The notes under the pieces: model-generated | The model's input: the letters and a program-made list of their open reading frames with translations, nothing else | What the model was told of the DNA's origin: nothing | Database searches by the model: none | Position numbers and translations under genes: made by a program | In this document: positions 25,501 through 32,429 of the stretch, in pieces | Layout of the letters: each line of letters opens with the position of its first letter | Position numbering within the stretch: position 1 is the stretch's first letter | Assembly: GCA_942492205.1 (NCBI GenBank) | Contig: CALODT010000005.1 | Location: 168,166-232,165, forward strand | Length of the DNA: 64,000 nucleotides | Direction: 5' to 3' | Source of the DNA: UBA1847 sp942492205 | Lineage (GTDB): Bacteria > Pseudomonadota > Gammaproteobacteria > Steroidobacterales > Woeseiaceae

Positions 25501-28278
25501 GATCCGCTTGACCCGTGTTCGCCGAATTTCCCGAGCCCCAGCTGCCCGGACGACGACGGCGATGGTGTGGCGAACAACGGTACCCCGACCACGGTGGTTC
25601 CGGTAGAGCCCAATCCGGCGGCGGATAGCGATCCCTGCGTGCCCGACAACATGGCGGCTGCCTGCGACAGCGATACGGATGGCGTTTCGGACGGCGAGGA
25701 AATTGCCAACGGTACGGACCCGAATGACCCTGACAGCGACAACGACGGCATCCCGGACGGTACCGAAAATACCGACGCCGACAGCGACGGCATCAACGAC
25801 GGTCTCGATACCGATTCAGACAATGATGGTATTCCCGACGTTATCGAAGCCGGCCCGAACCCGCTGGTACCCATCGATTCCGACAACGATGGATTCGCAG
25901 ACTTCGTGGACAACGACTCGGATAACGACGGTATACCCGACGCGGTCGAGGGCTCGGAGGATGGCGATGGTGACGGTTTCGGTGACTACATCGACCCGGA
26001 CAGCGACGATGACGGTATACCCGACACGATCGAAGACGATGTTGCGATAGGCGTTGACAGCGACGGCGACCAGATAGATGACGCTTACGATGCGGACGTG
26101 ACGCTCGGCAATGACACCGACAACGACGGCGTTGACGATGCCATTGCACCGCGCGATACGGACGGTGACGGCTTGCGAGACTACCTCGATATCGATGCTG
26201 ACAACGACGGTATTCCCGACACGGTCGAGGCGGATCTCGACGTGCTTGACGATGCGGACGGTGACCAGATCAACGATGTCTACGATAACGATTCAACGTT
26301 AGGCACTGATGCCAACGGTGACGGCGTGGACGATGCCGTTGCGCCGACCAATACCGATCTCGACGCGGCGCCGGACTACCTCGACCTCGACAGCGACAAC
26401 GATTCGTTGCTGGACGTGATCGAGGCTGGCGGCGTTGACGGCAACGGTGACGGCATCATCGATCAGCTTGCATTCAACGAGGGAACGCTCACCATGCCAA
26501 CGGATTCTGACAACGATGGTATCGGCGACTGGCGCGAGGTTGACAGCGATGGCGACGGTACCAATGACATCGTCGGCACGGCATTCGACGTCAACGACAC
26601 GAACGACGACGGCGTACTGGATGACATCACCGATACCGATGGCGATGGCATTGCCGACGTCGTTGATCAGCTTGATGGCTTCGGCACGGCATCCGACGTG
26701 GACAACGATGGCATTCCGAACAACACGGAGGGAAGTGTGGATACGGATGGCGACGGCGTGCCGAATTTCCAGGACACGGACAGCGACGGTGACGGTATTC
26801 CGGACGCAGTCGAGGCCGGACCGAACCCGGCAACACCGGTCGATACGGACGGCGATGGCATGCCGGACTATATCGATACCGACAGCGATAACGACGGTCT
26901 CAGCGACGCACTCGAGGGCAATAACGACTTCGATGGTGACGGCGTTCCTGACTACATCGACGTCGACGGTGAACTCGAAACGGCCGTGTCCGGGTCCGGC
27001 AGCATGGGCTTGCTGATGTTGTTCGCACTGATAGCGGTCTCGCTGATCGTCGCGACGCGACGCCGTGCAACAAGTGCCTTGGGCACCGCAACGCTCTTGC
27101 TTGTCGGGCTGAGCCTCAACGTCACGATGGCGGGTGACGCGCGGGCCGACACGCTTTGCGGACAGTACGTCGAGCAAGGCAACCGGCAGTACGCCTACGT
27201 CGGGGACGACCCGCAGCGCCACGGCGCCGAGTTCCAGGGATGCTGGTACGGCGGGCTTGGATTCGGCTACTCGTACGTGTCACCGGATGAAGAAGCGCAG
27301 AATTTCTTCCACGACACGAGCGAGAACCATGACGGCGGACCGCACCTGCTCATTGGCAAGCGCTTCTCGCCACACTGGTTTGCAGAACTGAAGTACGCGG
27401 ACCTCGGTGAGGCGGGCATTACCAATCGTAATCCTGCGATAGCGGCCGCGTTCCCGAATGCCGCGATCACCTACCGCGTGCCGTCGTTAATGGCCGGCTA
27501 CCAGTGGCGTGTCGACAAGGACCTGAGACCGTTCGCCAAGATCGGTTTATCGGCGATCAGCAACAGCGCGAAGGGCGGCCCGGTGCCGTTCGAAAAGCAG
27601 ACATCGGTGCAGGTAGCGTTTGGCGCCGGTCTGCATCTCGACCTCGGAAGAAGCCCATGGTTCGTGCGCGGCGACGTGGACCTCTATGATCGGGACGCCT
27701 GGTATGCGGGCATAAGCGTGGGCATGTTCCTGGGCCCGAAGTCGGTCTTCAGGCCGTATGCGCCACCACCGGCGGCCCCGGAGCCGGCACCGAAGCCGAT
27801 GCCGGAACCGCAACCCGAGCCAGTACCGATGCCGGATCCGGACCTGGATGGCGACGGCGTCCTGAACGAGGTCGATGATTGTCCCGATACGGCAGCAGGC
27901 GCCGCGGTCGACAGGCGCGGTTGTGTGCTGCAGGCCGAAATCCAGCTGCCCGACGTGCGGTTCGAAACCAACTCGGATCGGCTCAAGCCCGGTGCGGAGA
28001 ACACGCTGAATGAGGCGGCCGACACGCTGATGCGAAATCCCGGCTTGCTCACCGAGGTGGCTGGTTTTACCGACAGCCGCGGCGACGCGAACTACAACCG
28101 TGGCCTGTCCGAGCGCCGGGCGAAGACGGTGCGCGACTACCTGATCAACCGCGGCGTCGATGCGAGTCGCCTGAGTTGGCGAGGCTACGGCGAATCGAAC
28201 CCGATTGACGATAACGAAACGGCAGAGGGCCGCGAGCGTAACCGTCGCGTGGTTCTCAGAATTCTGGAGCGCGGCTAA
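19510..28278 (+). CDS. Giant thrombospondin type 3 repeat protein fused to an OmpA-family outer-membrane module
   Basis: A 2922-residue protein. Order: signal peptide (1 to about 33, cut after ALAA); beta-rich and Gly-rich head (to about 500; runs of Gly at 295-480); about 2000 residues of Asp-rich DxDGDGxxD calcium-binding thrombospondin-3 repeats (about 510-2490); a Ser/Gly linker, hydrophobic segment and Arg triplet (about 2493-2520); a second signal-like segment with an AxA cut site after A2546; a small OmpA-like barrel (about 2560-2755); a proline-rich linker; one more thrombospondin-3 unit; and an OmpA peptidoglycan-binding domain (about 2811-2921). It is probably surface exposed and adhesive, rigid when calcium is bound. 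The frame is continuous, with no stop between the two halves. The intact reading frame across strong repeats argues for selection. Confidence 0.9.
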   Translation: MTQSRTPQRRTGLITGLIAFMISMGIAPAALAAPFCPVSPDTLTISSQQVINTYYPGTATATAGANSIAVGSPRGSAAISAGDTLLVMQMQGAEIDTGDAETAGGPYGDGAGPNDRSGNLASNFDAGRYEFVTATGPVSGGIVPIEGELPGSGLQYAYTHRPTPTATAGVATFQVIRVPVLQDLVVTASGEIIPETWDGSSGGVVAVDVADTLTLDGTINTSGYGFRGGQFLFTSGGNANLTGKDRNGFKGEGIVGRPTLTYSTLRGAESNSVGYPTPGAQFLGEQGLGAPGNAGSAGGGSEDAGGGGGGNGGFGGNGGRGIPDLASRGIGGASFADQVFSPTVNRLVMGGGGGGSNGNDGTPVIQLSSGQAGGGMIMARFKRFAGSGAFRSNGDSPGSGASEGIGGGGAGGTVAILTDSADLSGATFEAVGGSGGFAQNSQDGGGGGGGGGLIFIANSTGVTSNAAGGAAGGSSSGGDFNGFDGQAGVQFDTAFQLPPSAPFDCDFFPDTDGDGVLDLYDLDDDNDGITDAVEGAGDSDGDGIIDALDIDSDNDGIVDNVEAQSDVAYTAPTGVDTDDDGLDDAYDPDNGGSAVVVVNSDGADQPDYLDDDSDNDGVPDLIEGHDANGDGVPDVSPSGTDDTDGDGLNDAFDTVAGPATGNASGSNSAVQNTDAADNRDWRDADDDNDGIATSGEDANSNNDFADDDADGDGIPDYLESSTADNDGDGITDQNDPDDADPCVPSQFGTGCTTDTDSDGSPDSVEGEFTDSDGDGTPDYLEPSNVDTDGDGFNDQADPANTDPCIPSQFGTGCTTDTDGDGSPDSVEGEFTDSDGDGTPDYLEPSNVDTDGDGVNDQDDPGNNDPCIPSTFAPGCTTDSDGDGTPDNIEGEFTDSDGDGTPDYLEPSNVDTDGDGVNDQDDPANTDPCIPSAFGPGCTTDSDGDGTPDNIEGEFTDSDGDGTPDYLEPSNVDTDGDGVNDQDDPANTDPCIPSAFGPGCTTDTDGDGTPDSVEGELSDSDGDGTPDYQEPSNNDTDGDGVNDQDDPANTDPCIPSTLAPGCTTDTDGDGIADSIEVGGDGSFDAGDSDPLDADSDDDGLADGVEDANGDGVQQSGETSPVDADTDNDGIDDGIESGVTAGVPDPDGAGPIEGTDPGFTGDMDPSTTTDPLNPDTDGDGLDDGVEDANGDGQTLNTIGGTGGLAGSGETDPNNVDTDDDGLSDGDETNGTGPLTGIGVTNPLDTDTDDGGIHDGTEVTVDGTDPTAGNAADDELDTDGDGVSDLKEGVLGTDPNDADSDDDGLTDGQEVGSNGVLDAGETDPLDADSDDDGLSDGTEVNGSGLLDPYGATDPLNIDTDGDGINDGVEAGVSTDGLNPGNSDFAGIPYAGTDGAFVGDADPGTTTDPTDTDSDGDGLPDGAEDLNRDGQTVNTIGDSTTSGTGETDPNNTDTDSDGLSDGDEVNATGPLAGLGATDPLDADTDDGGTQDGTELLADGTNPVFGNDSDDAAADPDNDGLSNAQEAALGTDPDDPDSDNDGLDDGAEVGNDGVVDAGDTDPLDADTDDDGLGDGAELVGADGSPNNGDETDPLNADTDGDGVNDGTEVGMTSGVPGGASDGNGTPFAGTDTGSANFVPDSDPATTTDPTDPDSDNDGLGDGVEDANSDGGFTNTIGGTGTSGSGETDPNNEDSDGDGLRDGDEVNGTGPLALLGATDPLDTDTDDGGTEDGAEVLADGTDPVANSLDDAAADADNDGLSNGQEAALGTDPLDADSDNDGIDDGDEVGNDGVLNLGDTDPLDADSDDDGLVDGVEVVGADGLPGSGDETDPLNADTDSDGLADGLESGVTTPVASGVSDGNGTPYAGTEPGAATFVVDSDPGTTTDPTDPDSDNDGLQDGVEDLNGNGSTGPVVIGGTGSAGSGETDPNNPDSDGDGLSDGNERDGIGLLGGIGPTSPLDTDSDDGGIDDGVEVLTDGTNPTAGGDDQIDSDGDGVFDFGDPDPLDPCSPNFPSPSCPDDDGDGVANNGTPTTVVPVEPNPAADSDPCVPDNMAAACDSDTDGVSDGEEIANGTDPNDPDSDNDGIPDGTENTDADSDGINDGLDTDSDNDGIPDVIEAGPNPLVPIDSDNDGFADFVDNDSDNDGIPDAVEGSEDGDGDGFGDYIDPDSDDDGIPDTIEDDVAIGVDSDGDQIDDAYDADVTLGNDTDNDGVDDAIAPRDTDGDGLRDYLDIDADNDGIPDTVEADLDVLDDADGDQINDVYDNDSTLGTDANGDGVDDAVAPTNTDLDAAPDYLDLDSDNDSLLDVIEAGGVDGNGDGIIDQLAFNEGTLTMPTDSDNDGIGDWREVDSDGDGTNDIVGTAFDVNDTNDDGVLDDITDTDGDGIADVVDQLDGFGTASDVDNDGIPNNTEGSVDTDGDGVPNFQDTDSDGDGIPDAVEAGPNPATPVDTDGDGMPDYIDTDSDNDGLSDALEGNNDFDGDGVPDYIDVDGELETAVSGSGSMGLLMLFALIAVSLIVATRRRATSALGTATLLLVGLSLNVTMAGDARADTLCGQYVEQGNRQYAYVGDDPQRHGAEFQGCWYGGLGFGYSYVSPDEEAQNFFHDTSENHDGGPHLLIGKRFSPHWFAELKYADLGEAGITNRNPAIAAAFPNAAITYRVPSLMAGYQWRVDKDLRPFAKIGLSAISNSAKGGPVPFEKQTSVQVAFGAGLHLDLGRSPWFVRGDVDLYDRDAWYAGISVGMFLGPKSVFRPYAPPPAAPEPAPKPMPEPQPEPVPMPDPDLDGDGVLNEVDDCPDTAAGAAVDRRGCVLQAEIQLPDVRFETNSDRLKPGAENTLNEAADTLMRNPGLLTEVAGFTDSRGDANYNRGLSERRAKTVRDYLINRGVDASRLSWRGYGESNPIDDNETAEGRERNRRVVLRILERG
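21763..22692 (+). repeat. Five tandem 186-bp coding repeats
   Basis: The start of the unit (ACGACCGACACGGAT or close variants) recurs at 21763, 21949, 22135, 22321 and 22507, and the next unit class begins at 22693, so spacing is exactly 186 bp (62 residues) five times. Each unit encodes two thrombospondin-3 stretches and a disulphide-like DPCIPS...GCTT loop. Copies 3 and 4 are nearly identical in DNA, which points to recent duplication or gene conversion. Confidence 0.9.
22693..25500 (+). repeat. Four higher-order repeats of about 710 bp
   Basis: The marker encoding TTTDP followed by a D-rich stretch recurs at 23002, 23710, 24427 and 25141, giving spacings of 708, 717 and 714 bp (236-239 residues). 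Each super-unit also holds SGETDPNN, a DTDDGG(I/T) stretch and DADSDDDGL in the same order. Copies have diverged at synonymous sites but keep register, so this is a second, older tier of duplication after the 186-bp tier. Confidence 0.85.
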
Positions 28279-28309
28279 AGATCGTTACGATCCGGCCGAA
28301 AACACTGAC

Positions 28310-28495
28310 ATGGAAAAAATGAGCGTAAACAACATCGGCGACACGATTCGTATTCGAAAACCGCCACGCGTATACACCAACGAGAAGGGCGATACGATCT
28401 GGATGAGCGAAGTCGACCCGGTCGAGCTCGAAATCGAACTCGACCAGGTCGCTAGTACGAATCCCTACGATTCCTGGCGGTCAGCGTCTTACTGA
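28310..28495 (+). CDS. Small hypothetical protein
   Basis: A 61-residue protein. Two candidate starts exist, ATG 28310 and ATG 28319, the latter with GGAAAA just upstream. It is soluble, with the pattern RIRKPPRVYTNEKGDTIWMS followed by an acidic strand (DPVELEIELDQV). I recognise no family. It lies 31 bases after the giant OmpA-fusion gene on the same strand and may be cotranscribed. It is convergent with the aldolase gene. Confidence 0.55.
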   Translation: MEKMSVNNIGDTIRIRKPPRVYTNEKGDTIWMSEVDPVELEIELDQVASTNPYDSWRSASY

Positions 28496-28504
28496 CTGCT
28501 TTGC

Positions 28505-29398
28505 TCAGGTCGCGGAAGCGGCCGCAATCGCACCAATTGACGCATCCAGCATCGCGTCGAATTCTTTCTGCGTCTGCTGTGCATTGAGGCCCTCGGACAA
28601 TGCGCGCGAGAAACTCGCAATCATGCCGTGGTTACGTGCCAGGCGCTCGTTGGCTTCGTCACGCGAGTAACCACCCGACAGGGCGACGACACGAACGACG
28701 TTGTCGTGCGCGATGCACGGCGCGTACAGGTTGTCCTTCTCCGGCAGCGTGAGTTTCAACATCACCTGCTCGTCAGCACCCAGGCTGTTGAGCTCAGACA
28801 TGATTGCCGCCAGCAGCAGGTCTTCGGCATCTGCCTTGTCGGGACAGTGGATGTTCACTTCCGGCTCGATAATCGGCACGAGCCCGGCGGCGATGATCTG
28901 CTTGCCGATCTCGAATTGCTGCGCGACGATGGCGTTGATACCGGCGGCGTTCGCCTGGTTAATAACCGAGCGCATCTTGGTGCCGAAGATACCGTTCTTG
29001 TTGGCTTTCTCGAGCAGCGCTGCGAGGCCGGGAATCGGCTTCATGAGCTGCACGCCGTTTTCTTCATCGGCAAGACCCTTGTCAACCTTCAGGAAAGGAA
29101 CGACGTTCTTGACGTTCCACAGGTAGGAGGCCGTCGGCTGACCCTCGATCTCGCGGTCCATGGTGTTCTCGAACAGGATCGCGCCAATAATGCGATCACC
29201 ACCGAACGACGGGCTCGTAATGATGCGGGTACGCATCTGGTGCACGACATCGTACATACCCTCTTCATCGGACCACGCATCCGAACCGACGCCGTAAAGT
29301 CCAAGCGCTTTCGGTGTGCTGCCGCCGCTCTGGTCCAGGGCTGCGATGAAGCCGGGTGCGGTTTTTGCTTTTTTCAGTTGTTCGTCAAAGTTGCTCAC
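28505..29398 (-). CDS. fda: Fructose-bisphosphate aldolase, class I (bacterial type)
   Basis: A 297-residue glycolytic enzyme that splits fructose 1,6-bisphosphate into dihydroxyacetone phosphate and glyceraldehyde 3-phosphate by a Schiff base. It has the Staphylococcus-type class I pattern: ALDQSGGSTPKAL near the N-terminus, PFLKVDKGL (about 101-109), IIEPEVNI (176-183) and VMLKLTLPE with the likely Schiff-base Lys215. Length fits the 296-residue family. It appears monocistronic. Confidence 0.94.
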   Translation of the reverse strand: MSNFDEQLKKAKTAPGFIAALDQSGGSTPKALGLYGVGSDAWSDEEGMYDVVHQMRTRIITSPSFGGDRIIGAILFENTMDREIEGQPTASYLWNVKNVVPFLKVDKGLADEENGVQLMKPIPGLAALLEKANKNGIFGTKMRSVINQANAAGINAIVAQQFEIGKQIIAAGLVPIIEPEVNIHCPDKADAEDLLLAAIMSELNSLGADEQVMLKLTLPEKDNLYAPCIAHDNVVRVVALSGGYSRDEANERLARNHGMIASFSRALSEGLNAQQTQKEFDAMLDASIGAIAAASAT

Positions 29399-29466
29399 GG
29401 TCGCTCTCTATATATAAGTGGGTGGCTGAATCGTTGAGCCACGGATTGTACAGCAAGCGGGCCTCG

Positions 29467-30525
29467 CTACCAGCCGGCGAAGAAGCTGCCGTCGGCGAAA
29501 TCCCACAGCAAAGTGACGTAGAGCCGGTTGTCCCAGCTCTGGTCGGATAGTGGAACCTCGACGCCGAGGTTGAGAGCGACGTGGCCGCCGCGCGTCAGTC
29601 CGATGCGGACCTGTGGCAGCGCAGTCCACTCGAGGTCGCCGTTGCGCGATTTGAAGGGCTGGGTGGCGACGACTTCCAGCGCCGGGAAGACGCGGCGTGG
29701 CCACGGCGAGTGAACATAGTGGACGATACCAGCCAGCTCGGTCTCGCCGTCGCTCGCTTTTTCAACCGGGAATTTCAGGCGCAGGCTGCTCTGGAAGATC
29801 CAGGCCTGCGACAGCTCGGTGCCGTAGGCGAGATAGGTTTGCAATTCGCCGTCGCCGCTGGCCTCGACGGGTATCGCGTAGACGGCTGCGCCGGAGAGAA
29901 CATGCTGCATACTGGTGGACAACACGTGCTTGTAGCCGACTTCGGCCGCCGACAATTCGCTGACATTGCCCTCTGACTCGTGCACCACTTCCAGTATTGC
30001 CTGGCCGCGCTTGCCGATACGCTTTTCGAACTCGACAACGTTCTTGTAAGCGTCCTCACCATCCTGGTTAGTAAAGCGGCCCTTGTAAACGACCTCGTCC
30101 TCGGGAAACGCTTTCTTGACGCGAGTTGGCAGGAACAGGTTCATCTCGCCGGGAGGATAAGCGCTCGTGTCGACCATCGATTTGATGTAGGCAGTAACCG
30201 CAGCTATTTCCTCGTCCGACAGATTGCTGCCCTGCGCCGGCATTTGCTCGGCGAGCCCTAACGCATGCCCACCGTGCTTGATAACCATCTCCCAGTCCGA
30301 TGCCGGCTCGCGGCTGTTGAACAACGGATCCGAGAAATCCGCCGGCATCACGCCAAGTGCTTTGACAACGGGGCTATCCGCGTCAGGCCGCCCGGTCTGT
30401 CCGTGACAGGTGGCACAGTGGGTCTCATAGATGCGGCGACCGTCGCTGTCCGCGGTGGCGGCGAAAGGGATGGCCAAAAAAAGCGTTACGACTGCAATGA
30501 GGCTTCGTTGCATGATCGGAGACAT
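29467..30525 (-). CDS. Cytochrome c with C-terminal barrel-like domain
   Basis: A 352-residue exported protein. After a signal peptide (about 1-25), a single mono-haem cytochrome c domain has CATCH (C37, C40, H41) and a likely distal ligand in AEQMPAQG (M95), ending near residue 115. The remaining 235 residues are predicted by eye to be beta-rich, with amphipathic strands such as VRIGLTRGGHVALNLGVEVP and RLYVTLLWDFADGSFFAGW, ending in Trp as outer-membrane barrels often do. A cytochrome joined to a barrel would place haem at the outer membrane; that is inference. No partner oxidoreductase is adjacent. Confidence 0.8.
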   Translation of the reverse strand: MSPIMQRSLIAVVTLFLAIPFAATADSDGRRIYETHCATCHGQTGRPDADSPVVKALGVMPADFSDPLFNSREPASDWEMVIKHGGHALGLAEQMPAQGSNLSDEEIAAVTAYIKSMVDTSAYPPGEMNLFLPTRVKKAFPEDEVVYKGRFTNQDGEDAYKNVVEFEKRIGKRGQAILEVVHESEGNVSELSAAEVGYKHVLSTSMQHVLSGAAVYAIPVEASGDGELQTYLAYGTELSQAWIFQSSLRLKFPVEKASDGETELAGIVHYVHSPWPRRVFPALEVVATQPFKSRNGDLEWTALPQVRIGLTRGGHVALNLGVEVPLSDQSWDNRLYVTLLWDFADGSFFAGW

Positions 30526-30686
30526 AGTGGGTCCCGGGTTGGATTCGTTTGTCGTGCTGCGGCTCTTATAGATTGAATCTAACGCCCTGAGAATCAGAGA
30601 AATTACCTACCGCCACTCGCCAAATGTCATGGCCGCGCGGGATGGGTGACTAGCTATCGTTCCGCGGCCTCATGCACAATGGCACC

Positions 30687-32426
30687 ATGAAACATACTGC
30701 CGCAAAACTCGTCCGCCACGCACTCGAGAATATCGGGGCCAAATTCACGTTCGGTATTCCGGGCGTCCACAACATCGAGCTTTACGACGAGCTGAAGACA
30801 TCCGAGACGATTCGGCCGGTGCTCGTTACCCACGAAGCCGGTGCCGCGTTCATGGCGGACGCCGTCAGCCGGGTCGGCGACTCCATCGGCGTGCTCGCGA
30901 TCGTACCTGCGGCGGGCATCACGCATGCCATGAGCGGCATTGGTGAGGCGTATCTCGACGGCATACCGATGCTGGTTATATCCGGCGGCATACGCACCGA
31001 CATGCAGCAGAAGTACCAGCTGCATGACGTTGACCAGCATGCGCTGCTGAAGCCGTTGACCAAGGCAACCTATCGCATCGAGCGCTACGAGGACGCTATG
31101 CCGACGGTCTACCAGGCCTACCTCATGGCAACCGAAGGCGAGCCCGGACCTGTCTTCATAGAGTTGCCGGCGAACCTGCAGCTGCTCACCGGCGAGGTCG
31201 AGGACATGCCGGCGTTTCCAGGGCATGCCGAGCGTCCGCTGATCAACATGGATCAGGTAGGCAAGGCCGCCGCATTGCTGTCGAAAGCCAGCAATCCCGG
31301 AATCTTCGTAGGCTGGGGTGCGCGCCATGTTGCGGAGGATATCGGCCGCATTGCCGAGCACCTTGGCGCTCCGGTCGCTACAACGCTGCAGGGACTGGCT
31401 TCGTTTCCGGGTGATCATCCCCTCCATACAGGCATGAGCTTCGGGCAGGCAGCCGTGCCCGCGGCCGAGAACGCATTTAAAGATTGTGACGCCATGCTGG
31501 CCGTCGGCACGCGCTTCGCGGAAATCAGCACCGGCAGCTACGGCGCGGTCCCGCCGGCCAATCTTGTGCATATAGACATTAATCCGGACACGCTGAACGC
31601 CAACTACCCGGCAAAGGTCGCCATCGCCGGCGATGCGCGCGACGCCGTGCCCGCGTTGGCGAACGCTATCTGCGAGATCGGCGAGCCCCGCGATCACTCG
31701 GCGAAAGTGCTGCAGATTGCCAACGACAAGGCCGTGTACCGCAAGGAATGGCAACAGCACGACAGCGGCGATCGCGTCAATCCGATCCGCTTGTTCGACG
31801 CACTGCGCAAGCGCCTCACCCACGACGCAATCCTGATCGCGGATGACGGCAATCACACGTTTTTGACCGCCGAACTGATGCCGATTCATGCCGGCGGTTC
31901 GTTCTTCTCACCGACAGACTTCAACTGCATGGGCTATTGCGTGCCGGCCTGCATTGGCGCCAAGCTCAGTGCGCCAAAAAAACAGGTGGTCGGCGTCGTT
32001 GGCGACGGGGCCTTCCTGATGACCGGCCTGGAGTCCGTAACGGCCGTCGCCAACAAGCTCGGAATCGTCTGGCTGGTGTTCAACGACGGCGAGCTGGCAC
32101 AGATTGCCCAGGCGCAGGAAATCCCCTACCAGCGTACGACCTGCACGACAATCGGCCGCCTCGACTACGAGGCGCTCGCGCAGGCAACCGGATGCCGGTA
32201 CGTGTCGATCGACAATGACGACGCCATTGAAGCCGGGATAGCGGCGGCGTTCGATACGGCTGCAGAAGATCTGCCGGTCATCGTCAACGTCAGGATCGAC
32301 TACTCGAAGAAGACGCGTTTCACGTCCGGTGTCGTCAAAACCAACCTGGAGCGATTCGATACCAGGACGAAATTGCGCATGGTTGGCCGTGCCTTGTATC
32401 GAAAGGTATTCGGTACGAAAGACTAG
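30687..32426 (+). CDS. Thiamine diphosphate-dependent enzyme, acetolactate synthase-like
   Basis: A protein of about 579 residues with the three-domain ThDP layout: N-terminal PYR domain with the catalytic Glu in THEAGAAFMADAVSR, a central domain, and a C-terminal PP domain with the ThDP motif GDGAFLMTGLE to VFND. It resembles acetolactate synthase large subunit-like and benzaldehyde lyase-like proteins; there is no regulatory subunit gene nearby, so branched-chain amino acid synthesis is unlikely. Start choice ATG 30687 versus 30672 is uncertain, as neither has a clear ribosome site. It is convergent with an aldehyde dehydrogenase, 3 bases apart; a shared aldehyde pathway is possible. Confidence 0.85.
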   Translation: MKHTAAKLVRHALENIGAKFTFGIPGVHNIELYDELKTSETIRPVLVTHEAGAAFMADAVSRVGDSIGVLAIVPAAGITHAMSGIGEAYLDGIPMLVISGGIRTDMQQKYQLHDVDQHALLKPLTKATYRIERYEDAMPTVYQAYLMATEGEPGPVFIELPANLQLLTGEVEDMPAFPGHAERPLINMDQVGKAAALLSKASNPGIFVGWGARHVAEDIGRIAEHLGAPVATTLQGLASFPGDHPLHTGMSFGQAAVPAAENAFKDCDAMLAVGTRFAEISTGSYGAVPPANLVHIDINPDTLNANYPAKVAIAGDARDAVPALANAICEIGEPRDHSAKVLQIANDKAVYRKEWQQHDSGDRVNPIRLFDALRKRLTHDAILIADDGNHTFLTAELMPIHAGGSFFSPTDFNCMGYCVPACIGAKLSAPKKQVVGVVGDGAFLMTGLESVTAVANKLGIVWLVFNDGELAQIAQAQEIPYQRTTCTTIGRLDYEALAQATGCRYVSIDNDDAIEAGIAAAFDTAAEDLPVIVNVRIDYSKKTRFTSGVVKTNLERFDTRTKLRMVGRALYRKVFGTKD

Positions 32427-32429
32427 CGT

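Noticed and set aside
28505..29398. Transaldolase or class II aldolase as alternative for the aldolase gene
   Set aside because: Motifs and 297-residue length match bacterial class I aldolase; class II His metal ligands are absent.
30654..31889. 411-codon minus-strand frame opposite the ThDP enzyme
   Set aside because: Antisense shadow: the plus strand carries clear ThDP motifs and the minus product has no recognisable domain.
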